From an uncultured Chiayiivirga sp. (GTDB taxonomy: Bacteria > Pseudomonadota > Gammaproteobacteria > Xanthomonadales > Xanthomonadaceae), in assembly GCA_934525595.1 (NCBI GenBank), contig CAKSZJ010000027.1:1-36446 (forward strand): a stretch of 36,446 nucleotides of DNA, read 5' to 3'. Each line of letters begins with the position of its first letter. The first letter of the stretch is position 1. Positions 1 through 10,300 of the stretch are shown here, piece by piece. The notes under the pieces are model-generated. The model searched no databases and had not been told where the DNA came from. It saw only the letters and a list, made by a program, of their open reading frames with translations. The position numbers were made by a program, and so were the translations under genes.

Positions 1-2099
1 GATGCGAAACGGCGACCTGCGCCGGCGCGCTCATTGGCGGGCGAGGCTCCGTAGGTCGGGGCTACGCCCCCGACGCGTTTCTCCCGCAGCGTTTCCGCTG
101 GCGGTGCGGAGTCATCCAGCGCCCAGCCAAGCTCCTGGCACAGCAGTACCAGCTGCCTGTGCAGTTCGCGCCATTCGCGCATGCGCAGGAAGCCGAGGAA
201 GTTCTTCTCGCACCAGTCGCGCAGCTTCGACTGGCTCAAGTCCTCGTGCGCCTGACGGTAGGCCTCCCAGAGCTTCAGGATGCCGACGAACTCCGAGTGC
301 GGATCGGCGAATTGGGCATGTGCCTGGTCGGCGGCCTGGCGCCGGTCGGCGGGGCGCTCGCGCGGATCCTGGATGCCGAGAAAGGCGGCGATGGCCAGCA
401 CCGGACGCAACACGCCGTGGCCGCGCGCGGCGATCAGCATGCGTGCCAGCGCCACGTCCACCGGCCAGCGCGCCATGGTGCGGCCGATGTCGGTGAGACG
501 ACGCTCGCGGTCCACCGCGCCCAGCTCCTGCAGCTGCTGCCAGCCGTCGGCAACGGCGCGCGGGTCGGGCGCTTCCAGGAACGGGAAGTCCTCCAGCCGC
601 CCGAGCCCGAGCGACAGCATGCGCAGGATCACGCCCGCCAGCGAGGCGCGCAGGATTTCCGGATCGGTATAGCGCGGCCTGCTCTCGAAATCGTCCTGCG
701 AGTAGAGCCGGAAGCACACCCCCGATGCCACCCGCCCGCAGCGTCCGGCGCGCTGGTTGGCGCTGGCCTGCGAGATCGGTTCGACATGCAGGCGCTCGAG
801 CTTGCCGCGCGGGCTGTAGCGCTTCACCCGCGCAAGGCCCGGATCGATCACGTAGCGGATGCGTGGCACGGTGAGCGAGGTCTCGGCCACGTTGGTCGCC
901 AGCACGATGCGCCGCTTCGGACCGGGTGAAAAGATGCGGTCCTGATCGCGCACGGAAAGCCGGGCGTAGAGCGGCAGCACCTCGGTTTCCCGGTACTTGC
1001 GCCGTTCCAGCACCTGATGCGCATCGCGGATCTCGCGCTCGCCGGGCAGGAACACGAGGATGTCGCCCAGCGGATCCTCGCGCGTGGCTTCGTCGGCGGC
1101 GCGGACGATGGCATCGAGGACGCCCATGCCCTGCTCCTGCACCTGTGACGGGACGCGCACCCGCGCCCTCTCGCCGCGCCTCGATTTCGGAGACAGCGGC
1201 GGCAAGGGACTCCCTTTGCCTGTCGAAGGCACCGGATCCGCGATGCGGCCAGTCGCCGCCTCGCCCGCCACTTTGACGCCGGCCGGCGAGCGGGGGCCAC
1301 CCGCGCGATCCTGTTCCTCCAGCGGCCGGTAGCGCATCTCCACCGGGTAGCTGCGCCCCTCGATCGCCACCACCGGCGCCTCGCCGAAGTGGCGGGCGAA
1401 GCGTTCGGTGTCGATCGTGGCCGAGGTGACGATCAACTTGAGGTCGCGGCGCTTCTTCAGCAGGGTTTTCAGATACCCGAGCAGGAAGTCGATGTTGAGG
1501 CTGCGCTCGTGCGCCTCGTCCACGATAATCGTGTCGTAGGCCGAGAGATAGCGGTCGGACTGGATCTCCGCCAGCAGGATGCCGTCGGTCATGAACTTGA
1601 TGCAGCCGGACTCCGAGGTGCGTTCGGTGAAGCGCACCTGGTAGCCCACCGCGCCGCCAAGTTCCACCTGCAGCTCCTGCGCCACGCGGCTGGCCACCGC
1701 GCGCGCGGCGATGCGGCGCGGCTGGGTGCAGCCGATCAGGCCGGCTGCGCCGCGCCCGGCGGCCAGGCACATCTTGGGCAGCTGGGTGGTCTTGCCCGAG
1801 CCGGTTTCGCCCGCCACCACGATCACCTGGTGCGCGCGGATCAGTCCGACGATGCGCTCGGCCTCGCGCGCCACCGGCAGGACCGGGTCGAAGACGGGCA
1901 CCGGCAGCGCGGCGCGGCGCGCCTCGCAGGCGGCGACGGAAACGGCCAGCGCGGACTCGAATTCGCCGCGCAGCGCGGCATCCCCGGGCCGTTCGCGCAG
2001 GCGCGCCTGCAGGCGGCGCAGGCGCCCCTGGTCGCGGCTGAGCGCCTGCGACAGCGCAGCACCTGAACGCGCCGCCTCGGGGTTGATTTCAGCCACCAT
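1..2099 (-). CDS. hrpA: ATP-dependent RNA helicase HrpA, 5' part (partial)
   Basis: DEAH-box RNA helicase of the HrpA family. The ATG at 2099 has GAGG about 6 bases upstream, and the frame stays open to the window edge, so about 699 residues are visible of a protein that is about 1300 in E. coli. Visible motifs in order are Walker A GETGSGKTTQ, TQPRR, DEAH in IIVDEAHERS, the SAT-type motif III (TSATID), the LATNVAETSLTVP block, and motif VI in QRAGRCGR. The HrpA-type stretch EPISQASANQ and the later IQDPRERP and FLRMREW segments favour HrpA over HrpB. Two segments do not fit the family. One is a Pro/Arg-rich stretch at about residues 264-320 (nucleotides 1131-1310), between motif III and the second RecA fold. 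The other is encoded by a palindromic repeat near nucleotides 50-77. Both keep the frame. The role inferred from the family is mRNA processing or ribosome rescue. The gene is divergent from dps. Confidence 0.93.
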   Translation of the reverse strand, partial: MVAEINPEAARSGAALSQALSRDQGRLRRLQARLRERPGDAALRGEFESALAVSVAACEARRAALPVPVFDPVLPVAREAERIVGLIRAHQVIVVAGETGSGKTTQLPKMCLAAGRGAAGLIGCTQPRRIAARAVASRVAQELQVELGGAVGYQVRFTERTSESGCIKFMTDGILLAEIQSDRYLSAYDTIIVDEAHERSLNIDFLLGYLKTLLKKRRDLKLIVTSATIDTERFARHFGEAPVVAIEGRSYPVEMRYRPLEEQDRAGGPRSPAGVKVAGEAATGRIADPVPSTGKGSPLPPLSPKSRRGERARVRVPSQVQEQGMGVLDAIVRAADEATREDPLGDILVFLPGEREIRDAHQVLERRKYRETEVLPLYARLSVRDQDRIFSPGPKRRIVLATNVAETSLTVPRIRYVIDPGLARVKRYSPRGKLERLHVEPISQASANQRAGRCGRVASGVCFRLYSQDDFESRPRYTDPEILRASLAGVILRMLSLGLGRLEDFPFLEAPDPRAVADGWQQLQELGAVDRERRLTDIGRTMARWPVDVALARMLIAARGHGVLRPVLAIAAFLGIQDPRERPADRRQAADQAHAQFADPHSEFVGILKLWEAYRQAHEDLSQSKLRDWCEKNFLGFLRMREWRELHRQLVLLCQELGWALDDSAPPAETLREKRVGGVAPTYGASPANERAGAGRRFA
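51..77. repeat. Palindromic intergenic-type repeat inside hrpA
   Basis: GTCGGGG (55-61), 6 bases CTACGC, then CCCCGAC (68-74) form a 7-bp stem with a GTAG prefix. Copies of this kind of GTAG-GTCGGGG palindrome are common between genes in Xanthomonadales-like genomes. Here it lies in the reading frame of HrpA and encodes RVGGVAPTYG, which has no counterpart in E. coli HrpA. Confidence 0.6.
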
Positions 2100-2120
2100 A
2101 GACCTCATCTATCAAAGCCA

Positions 2121-2149
2121 GCGGGAATATCGACTTCCCGCGCCGGGAA
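2121..2149. promoter_or_regulatory. Dyad-symmetric candidate operator between hrpA and dps
   Basis: The 96-base divergent spacer contains GCGGGAA, 7 bases, then TTCCCGC (2121-2141), a perfect 7-bp inverted repeat. A further GGGAA at 2145-2149 makes a second dyad, TTCCC-GCGCC-GGGAA. Three alternating half-sites in a shared promoter region suggest a regulator binding site. The regulator is unknown, and a cruciform-prone repeat with no function cannot be excluded. Confidence 0.4.
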
Positions 2150-2195
2150 AAGCGGCGTAGGGTAGCGCCATCGTTCACCACGCAAGGAGTTCGAC

Positions 2196-2675
2196 ATGAA
2201 AATCGATATCGGGATCAAAGCTGCGGACCGCAAGGCGATTGCCGACGGTCTCTCCCACTTCCTCGCCGACGCCTACACGCTCTACCTCAAGACCCACGCC
2301 TTCCACTGGAACGTGACCGGGCCGATGTTCAATTCCCTGCACACCATGTTCGAAGGCCAGTACACCGAGCAGTGGGCGGCACTGGACGAGATCGCCGAGC
2401 GCATCCGCGCGATCGGCTTCCCGGCGCCCGGCTCCTACGCGGAATTCGTCAAGCTCTCATCGATCGCGGAAGAGCCCGGTCGCGAGGGCGAGGTGCCGGA
2501 CTGGAAGGACATGGTCAAGCAGCTGGTGTCGGGCAACGAGGCCGTCTGCCGGACCGCACGCAAGGTGTTCAAGGTGGCGTCCGAAGCGGGCGACGAGCCG
2601 ACGGTGGACCTCATGACCCAGCGCCTGCAGGCGCACGAGAAGACCGCCTGGATGCTGCGCTCCCTGCTCGAGTGA
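2196..2675 (+). CDS. dps: Dps-family DNA-binding ferritin-like protein
   Basis: Stationary-phase and oxidative-stress mini-ferritin of 159 residues, the usual Dps length. It oxidises Fe(II) with peroxide and stores the iron in a 12-subunit shell. The ferroxidase ligands shared between dimers are all visible: H37 (in HW), H49, E53, D64 and E68 (in the AERI motif). The N-terminus is short and only modestly basic, so DNA binding by an extended lysine tail as in E. coli Dps is not obvious. The start is fixed by AAGGAG at 2184-2189, six bases before ATG. The gene is monocistronic: it is divergent from hrpA and followed by a strong terminator at 2699. Control by an oxidative-stress regulator is plausible from the family, but no OxyR site was recognised. 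Confidence 0.93.
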   Translation: MKIDIGIKAADRKAIADGLSHFLADAYTLYLKTHAFHWNVTGPMFNSLHTMFEGQYTEQWAALDEIAERIRAIGFPAPGSYAEFVKLSSIAEEPGREGEVPDWKDMVKQLVSGNEAVCRTARKVFKVASEAGDEPTVDLMTQRLQAHEKTAWMLRSLLE

Positions 2676-2698
2676 GCCGCGGCGGGCCGAAAACGAAG

Positions 2699-2728
2699 AG
2701 GCCGGGAATTGCGTTCCCGGCCTTTTTT
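2699..2728 (+). terminator. Rho-independent terminator after dps
   Basis: A 10-bp perfect stem (AGGCCGGGAA / TTCCCGGCCT) with a 5-base loop runs into six T residues at 2723-2728. It ends the dps transcript and separates it from gdhA. Confidence 0.9.
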
Positions 2729-2786
2729 GTGCTTACACTCCAGATTGTTGCAGTGCAATATCGCCAGATTCCGGGGAACCGTCGCC

Positions 2787-4130
<1,344 letters not shown>

Positions 4131-4160
4131 TCGACATGCCCTATCGGCTATCCTGATCCG

Positions 4161-5975
4161 ATGCCCGAAACACCTCTCGACCTGCTGAAGCGCGTCTTCG
4201 GCTACGACGCCTTTCGCGGCGAGCAGGCGGCGATCATCGACCACCTCGTCGCCGGCAACGACGCGCTGGTACTGATGCCCACCGGCGGCGGCAAGTCGCT
4301 GTGCTACCAGATCCCGGCGCTGCTGCGCGAAGGCACCGGCATCGTGGTCTCGCCGCTGATCGCGCTGATGCAGGACCAGGTCGACGCGCTGCGCCAGCTC
4401 GGGGTGCGCGCGGCGCGGCTGGATTCCTCGCTGGAGGCGCGCGAGGCGCTCGACACTGAACACGCGCTCGCCGCCGGCGCGCTGGATCTGGTGTACGTCT
4501 CGCCCGAACGCTTCCTCACCGAACGCTTCATGGAGCGCATCGACGCGCTGCCGATCGCACTGTTCGCCATCGACGAAGCGCACTGCGTCTCGCAGTGGGG
4601 CCACGACTTCCGGCCCGAGTACCGCCAGCTCGACGTGCTGCACCAGCGCTGGCCGAGGGTGCCGCGCATCGCGCTCACCGCCACCGCCGATGCGCCCACG
4701 CGCGCGGAAATCGCCGAGCGCCTGGCGCTGGACGAGGCGCGCTGGTTCGTCAGCTCCTTCGACCGCCCCAACATCCGCTATCGGGTGGAGCAGAAGGCCA
4801 ACGGCAAGAAGCAGCTGCTCGATTTCCTCGCCATGCGCGCCGGGCAATCGGGCATCGTCTACTGCCTGTCGCGGCGCAAGGTCGAGGACACCGCCGAGTT
4901 TCTCGTCGGGCACGGCGTGTCGGCCCTGCCCTACCACGCCGGCATGGCGGCCGCGGCGCGCGCCGAAAACCAGCGTCGCTTCATCCGCGAAGAAGGCATC
5001 GTGATGTGCGCCACGATCGCTTTCGGCATGGGCATCGACAAGCCCGACGTGCGCTTCGTGGCGCATGTCGACCTGCCCAAATCGATCGAGGGCTACTATC
5101 AGGAAACCGGCCGCGCCGGGCGCGACGGCGACCCGGCCGAGGCCTGGATGTGCTGGGGCATGGGCGATGTCGCCACGCTCTCGCAGATGATCGAGGCGGG
5201 CGAGGCGGATGAATCGCGCAAGCGCCTGGAGCGGCACAAGCTCAACGTGCTGCTGGGCTATGCCGAAACCATCCGCTGCCGTCGCCAGACGCTGCTCGCC
5301 AGTTTCGGCGAAACCTATCCATCCCCCTGCGGCAACTGCGACAACTGCCTGGAGCCGCCCGCTACCTGGGACGGCACGGACGCGGCGCGCAAGGCGCTGT
5401 CCTGTGCTTGGCGCTGCGGGCAGCGCTTCGGCGCAGGGCACCTGATCGACGTGCTGCGCGGCGCGCGCACCGAGAAGGTTCTCCAGCACGGGCACGATGC
5501 GCTGAGCACCTTCGGCATCGGCAGCGATCTGGACGCCGCCGCCTGGCGCGGCGTGTTCCGCCAGATGGTCACCGCCGGGCTGCTCGATATCGATCATTCG
5601 CGCTTCGGCGCGCTGCGGCTCACCGAGGCGGCGCGCCCTCTGCTGCAGGGCAAAGGCCGCCTGACGCTGCGCCGCGATGTGCCCGCGGCGCGGCGGCGCG
5701 GCAGATCCGAGCGCGGGCGCAGTGCGGCCACCGAGGAGATCGCCCTGTCCGGCGCGGCGCGGCTGCGCTTCGAGGCGCTGCGCGAACTGCGCATGGCGCT
5801 GGCGCGCGAACAGAACGTGCCGGCCTACATGATCTTCGGCAACGCCACCCTGCGCGGCATCGCCGAGGTCGATCCGAACGAGCTGGACGAGCTGGCAACC
5901 GTTTCCGGCGTCGGCGCGGCCAAGCTGGAGCGCTACGGGGAGTCGGTCCTGGAGACGCTGGCGCTGCTGCGCTGA
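4161..5975 (+). CDS. recQ: ATP-dependent DNA helicase RecQ
   Basis: 3'-5' DNA helicase of the RecF recombination and replication-restart pathways. Length is 604 residues (E. coli 609). Domains in order: RecA-like helicase core with Walker A TGGGKS at residues 41-46, DEAH in [11 protein letters not shown] near 136 and its aromatic-rich loop, then motif VI ([10 protein letters not shown]). The RQC zinc site is visible as a cysteine in AETIRCRR plus CGNCDNC. A winged-helix region follows, then an Arg-rich linker (about residues 505-520) and a C-terminal HRDC domain ending at [12 protein letters not shown]. All catalytic motifs are present. It sits 30 bases after gdhA and may be co-transcribed. 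Downstream is only a small GC hairpin (about 5997-6010) that overlaps the end of the convergent gene. Confidence 0.96.
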   Translation: MPETPLDLLKRVFGYDAFRGEQAAIIDHLVAGNDALVLMPTGGGKSLCYQIPALLREGTGIVVSPLIALMQDQVDALRQLGVRAARLDSSLEAREALDTEHALAAGALDLVYVSPERFLTERFMERIDALPIALFAIDEAHCVSQWGHDFRPEYRQLDVLHQRWPRVPRIALTATADAPTRAEIAERLALDEARWFVSSFDRPNIRYRVEQKANGKKQLLDFLAMRAGQSGIVYCLSRRKVEDTAEFLVGHGVSALPYHAGMAAAARAENQRRFIREEGIVMCATIAFGMGIDKPDVRFVAHVDLPKSIEGYYQETGRAGRDGDPAEAWMCWGMGDVATLSQMIEAGEADESRKRLERHKLNVLLGYAETIRCRRQTLLASFGETYPSPCGNCDNCLEPPATWDGTDAARKALSCAWRCGQRFGAGHLIDVLRGARTEKVLQHGHDALSTFGIGSDLDAAAWRGVFRQMVTAGLLDIDHSRFGALRLTEAARPLLQGKGRLTLRRDVPAARRRGRSERGRSAATEEIALSGAARLRFEALRELRMALAREQNVPAYMIFGNATLRGIAEVDPNELDELATVSGVGAAKLERYGESVLETLALLR

Positions 5976-6009
5976 GCGTCCGGCAAGCCCGGCCGCGCGG
6001 GGAAACCCG

Positions 6010-7164
6010 CTACGCCGCGTGGCTCCGGCCGCCGTCGGCGCACTCGCTGGTTTCCACGCGGTTGCGACCGCCTTCCTTGGCGCGATAGAGCGCGCTGTCC
6101 GCGCGACGGATCAGCTCGCCGAACTGCGCGTCGCGGCCATCCAGCCAGGTCAGCCCGATCGAAACGGTGAGGGACGCGGCTTGTCCGTCAAGGCAGAACG
6201 GATGGTTGGCCACGCCTTCGCACAGCCGCCGCATCCGCTCCCGGGCCGCCTCGCGGGTGATGCCCACCAGCACGAACACGAACTCCTCGCCGCCCTGGCG
6301 CACGATCAGATCGCCCGGCTTCGCTTCCTGGCGCAGCAGGGCGGCGAGCTGGACCAGCGCCTCGTCGCCTGCGGCATGCCCGAAGCGGTCGTTGATGCGC
6401 TTGAAGTGGTCCAGGTCGATCAGCGCCAACGCCAGCTGGCCGCTCCCCGCGTGCGCCGCGGCCAGGCGACGAGCCCCCTCCACCACAAGGGTGCGCCGGT
6501 TCGGGAGGCCGGTGAGGTAGTCGATCGAGGCCGCCTTCTCCCAATATCCGCGGATCCGCTCGGAACACATCATCAGGAATACCGTGGTGCCGATCACCGG
6601 CAGGATCGACAGCACCAGCGGGCTGATCGCGTTGACCATCCGGCCCGACTCGAACACCGACGCCCCCGGATACGGTGCCGCCATGAACCACGCCAGCCGG
6701 CCGGCGGCGAACAGGGTGACCAGCCCGAACACGCCGACCATCACGCGCCGGCTCACCGAGGCATCGCCGCGCTGCCCCAGGAGCGTCCGCAGGCCGTCGA
6801 ACAGGGCCGTCAGCCAGAACATCGTCGATACGCAGATGCGGCCCACCATGTCGGGCTGCACCGCCACGAACCACCAGACGCCGACCAGGGTGGCGATGGC
6901 CGGCGCCCACAGCACGACGCGCGACTCGGGCAGGCCGTAGAGCTGGCGCAGCGCGCGCCCATACACGCTCACGCCCAGGGTCATCAGCGCATTGCCGGGA
7001 ATGCGGATCCAGGAGACCGCCGGATGGATTTCCTGCGCGATGAAGAGGATGACGCCGAGGGCAACCAGCAGCGTGGCGATGCGCCAGCTGTCGGCACCGG
7101 GCCGCAAGGCGCGCGGCAGCTCGCCGTGCAGCATCCCGAGCACGCCGCCGTTCAAAAGCATCAT
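6010..7164 (-). CDS. Membrane-anchored diguanylate cyclase (GGDEF)
   Basis: Makes c-di-GMP from two GTP. The N-terminal half (about residues 1-205) is six hydrophobic helices typical of integral-membrane sensor regions. It is followed by a GGDEF domain from DYLTGLPNRR to SALYRAKEGGRNR. The active-site motif is GGEEF, so activity is expected. The product-inhibition site (RxxD) reads KPGD, so feedback inhibition may be weak. The ATG at 7164 has no Shine-Dalgarno sequence. In-frame sequence upstream to a stop at about 7214-7216 encodes IDPLTAFVFAIL, which resembles the usual start of this family, so translation may begin at ATC 7200, behind AGGGAA. That would give 396 residues. It follows yhdP by 147 bases. 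The input signal is unknown. Confidence 0.88.
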   Translation of the reverse strand: MMLLNGGVLGMLHGELPRALRPGADSWRIATLLVALGVILFIAQEIHPAVSWIRIPGNALMTLGVSVYGRALRQLYGLPESRVVLWAPAIATLVGVWWFVAVQPDMVGRICVSTMFWLTALFDGLRTLLGQRGDASVSRRVMVGVFGLVTLFAAGRLAWFMAAPYPGASVFESGRMVNAISPLVLSILPVIGTTVFLMMCSERIRGYWEKAASIDYLTGLPNRRTLVVEGARRLAAAHAGSGQLALALIDLDHFKRINDRFGHAAGDEALVQLAALLRQEAKPGDLIVRQGGEEFVFVLVGITREAARERMRRLCEGVANHPFCLDGQAASLTVSIGLTWLDGRDAQFGELIRRADSALYRAKEGGRNRVETSECADGGRSHAA

Positions 7165-7253
7165 CAGGATGGCGAAAACGAAGGCGGTCAGCGGATCGAT
7201 GGCACGGGTTCCCTGTCAGCGGCGGCCCTCCGGACAGCCTTTGCGCGGCGGGG

Positions 7254-7259
7254 ATTTTA
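7254..7259 (-). promoter_or_regulatory. Possible -10 element of the diguanylate cyclase gene
   Basis: On the minus strand this reads TAAAAT, 5/6 to the sigma70 -10 consensus, in the only AT-rich patch of the 147-base gap after yhdP. No convincing -35 hexamer was found at 17 bases (CGCACA). It would give a leader of about 45-50 bases to the ATC/AGGGAA candidate start. Confidence 0.35.
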
Positions 7260-7311
7260 AAGCCTGTGATTGCACTTGTGCGCACTTTCCCGCCCGGGCG
7301 TGCGGCGGAAT

Positions 7312-10300
7312 TCAGGGCGTCGCGTCGCGCGCCGCGCCCGGTTCCGCCTCGATCGTCGGCGCATCCCACGGCCCGGTGACGCGATACACGGTGCGCGTCA
7401 TGTCCTTCAGCGGCTGGCGCAGCACCGCCTGCGCCACGGCGCCGACCGCCGCGCCCGCCGGACCCGCGGCGATCGCGCCGATCGCCGGCAGCACGCTACC
7501 CGCCTTGGGCAGCACGTCCAGCGTCTGGTCATAGTCGCGCGCCTTGAGCCCGGTGCGCCCGCGCAGGCGGATTTCCGCGGACGGCGCGTTGATCCGGAAG
7601 TCATCGGTGATGGCATTGCCGCGCTCGATGCGGAAGCTGCCGGCCATCTGGTTGAAGGCGAACCCGGACTTCAGGAAATCGCTGAAATCAAGGCTCAGCC
7701 GGCGCGGGATCTCGGTCAGGCTGAGCAGGCCAAACAGGCGGCCGGCGCCCGGTTCCACTTCGAGCACGCGCCCCTGCCCGACGCTGACCTCGAGGCTGCC
7801 GTCGGCACCGTCCCACTCGAATGCACCCGGTGCGCCGGGCCATGCCAGCGCCAGGCGCCCGTGCGTACCGCTGCTTTCGATCAGGCGCGAGAAGCCCAGC
7901 GCTTCGAGCATCGCGCCCGCATCGCGCGAGGAAAAATCCAGCGCCAGCGCGGTGGACTCGCGCCCGCCCGCCACCTGCCAGTCGCCCTTGGCCTTGAGGT
8001 CGAGCGCAGCGGAATGGGCATCGAACCGCTCGACGTGCATGCCCTGCGCAGTGGGCCAGGTTTCCAGCCACACGCTGCCCAGGTGTGCACCGGAAAAGCG
8101 CGTGTCCGCCGATTCCAGGTGGATGGGAGGAATCCGGTGCGGCGCGGCGAGCGACGCCGCCGAGTCCGGCTCCGCATCCGCAGCGTCCATCTCCGGCCAG
8201 TGCAGGCGCTCGAGGCGAGCGGTGACGCCCTTCTGCGCGAGGCCATCGAGCGGCACGGAAAGCTCACCCGCCAGTGCGTCGCCCGCAAAGCCGAAGGTGA
8301 AGCGCTCCGCGTCGCGCCGCATCGTCACCCGGGTTTCACGAAACGGCCGGCCCAGGAGGTTCAGCTCGCCGATGAAAAGATCCGCCGACGCGAGGTGCAG
8401 CGCCTCTCCGCCTTCGCCCATCCCGGCCACCACGCCGCCCCAGGAGGCGGCATCGAGCACCGGAATCTGCCCGGCAACGTGCAGGCCACGCGGCGGCGGT
8501 GCGGCGTCCAGAACCTCGCCGAACAGCGCAGCGCCGGTGAAACCATCCACGCCCGAGAGGCCGCGCAGCCGCAGCAGTCCCCCCAGGCGCAGGTCGACGT
8601 CGACATCCGGCTCGCGCAGCGCCAGGCCGAGATCCAGCGGCATCCGGTCCGAGGCGTCCTTGCGCAGCGGCGCCGGCAGGTGGATCGATACCCCCGCAAG
8701 ATCCGAACGCACCCGCAGCTGCGGCACGGCGCGCGCAGCGCCTGCGGGCTCGGGCACGGTCAGCTGCAGAGTCCAGTCGGCCTCGCCGCCCAGCCAAGGC
8801 GCCAGCCAGCGGCTGCGCGCATTGGATTCGACCAGCCGCGCCGCGGGGAAATGCCCTCGCAGGCTGGCTTCGGCGAGATGTTCGGGCCGCGAGGTGTAGT
8901 CGCCCACGGCGATGCTGAGCGCGCCCAGCGTCCCGCCGAAACCGACGCTCAATTCGTCGGCGAGAAAGCCGCGGTCGGAGAACCGCACCCGTCCGCTCGC
9001 GCCCTCGAAGTCCAGGCCCCAGCCGGCGTCGTGCAGATCCATGCGCGTCAGATCCACCTGTCCCTCGACCTTCGACTCGCCCAGGTGATCTTCCAGCGGA
9101 AGGTGCAGCGCCAGCATCACCTCGCCGCGACCGCCTAGCGAAACGCCATCCATCAGGTCGCCGTGTGCCTGCTGCAGGGGGCTCTTGCGCAAGACCTCCA
9201 GCAGCGCCGCTCCGGCACCGGCGCCGCGCACGTCCAGCGCAAGGATGGCATCACCGAAATCGGCGATGCCGCCGCGCGCGCTGGCTACCTGCGCACCGCC
9301 CACTTCGCCGGCCAGATCGAGTTCCATCGCCACATTGACGAAGCGCGCCGTGCCGCGCACTCGGCGTCCAGGCAGCCAGTCGGGGTGGTAGGCCACCTGG
9401 AGGTCATCCAGTCCGGCCAGCGCCTCGAAGCGCCCCTCGCCCTGGCTGAAAGGCCAGTCGCTCACGTCGCCGCGCACCAGCGCGCTGCCGTGCGTGACGC
9501 GGCCTCCGACCAGTGCGGCGTCCAGCCAGCGCACCGCGGCCTCCGGCATCACGTTGACCGGCCAGAAGCGCTTGGCCACGACCACCGGCCCCTCGTTCAC
9601 GTCGGCGCGCAGGTCCAGCAGTACGCCGCCGTCCGCGGTGAACTGCGTACCGCCGGCAAGCACGATGCCGTAATCGTCTTCCTCCAGCCGCAGGCCCGGA
9701 GTGTCGATCCGCCAGCCGTCACCCGGGTCGAAGGCCAGGATCTCTCCCGAGACGCGCGGCATGAACGGCTCGCGCAGCACACCCGGGGCCCGCAGCGTCC
9801 AGACGCCGGGAGCCACGTCCAGGCGCAGCGCGCGCGCATCGGCATCCAGCGCACCGGAGATGCCCGCGAAGGCCGGTACGGCGCCCGCCGCCTGCCAGCC
9901 GGCATCGCGCAAGCGCGCCTCGACGCGATAGCGGTCGGCATCGAACCACGCCGCCCGCAATGACTCCAGCGCCCCGTACGGTGCGGCCTCGTCCAGCCAG
10001 CGCCGCAGCCGCGCCGGCATCGCCGGCACCAGGCGTGCGAGCGCCAGCGGCGGGCCAAGCGCAAGCGCATCGGCCTCCACCCGCACCAGGCCGGAGGCAT
10101 CGCGCTGCGCATGTCCCTGACGCACGACATCGATGGCGGCGCGGCCTTCCTCGTCGATCACCTGCCACGAGGGCAGCACCACGCGCCAGCCGCTACCGCC
10201 TTCGCGCCACGCCCGCGCCTGCATCTTCCAGGCCGCGAACCTCGCCGACTGTTCCACGATGCGACCGTCGTCCTCCTCGCCTTCGATCGCCGCATGCAGG

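Noticed and set aside
2709..2786. N-terminal extension of gdhA
   Set aside because: It begins within the loop of the dps terminator; family proteins start at 2787.
5997..6010. GAAA-loop hairpin between recQ and the diguanylate cyclase as a terminator
   Set aside because: The stem is only 5 bp, there is no T tract, and one arm overlaps the stop codon of the cyclase gene.
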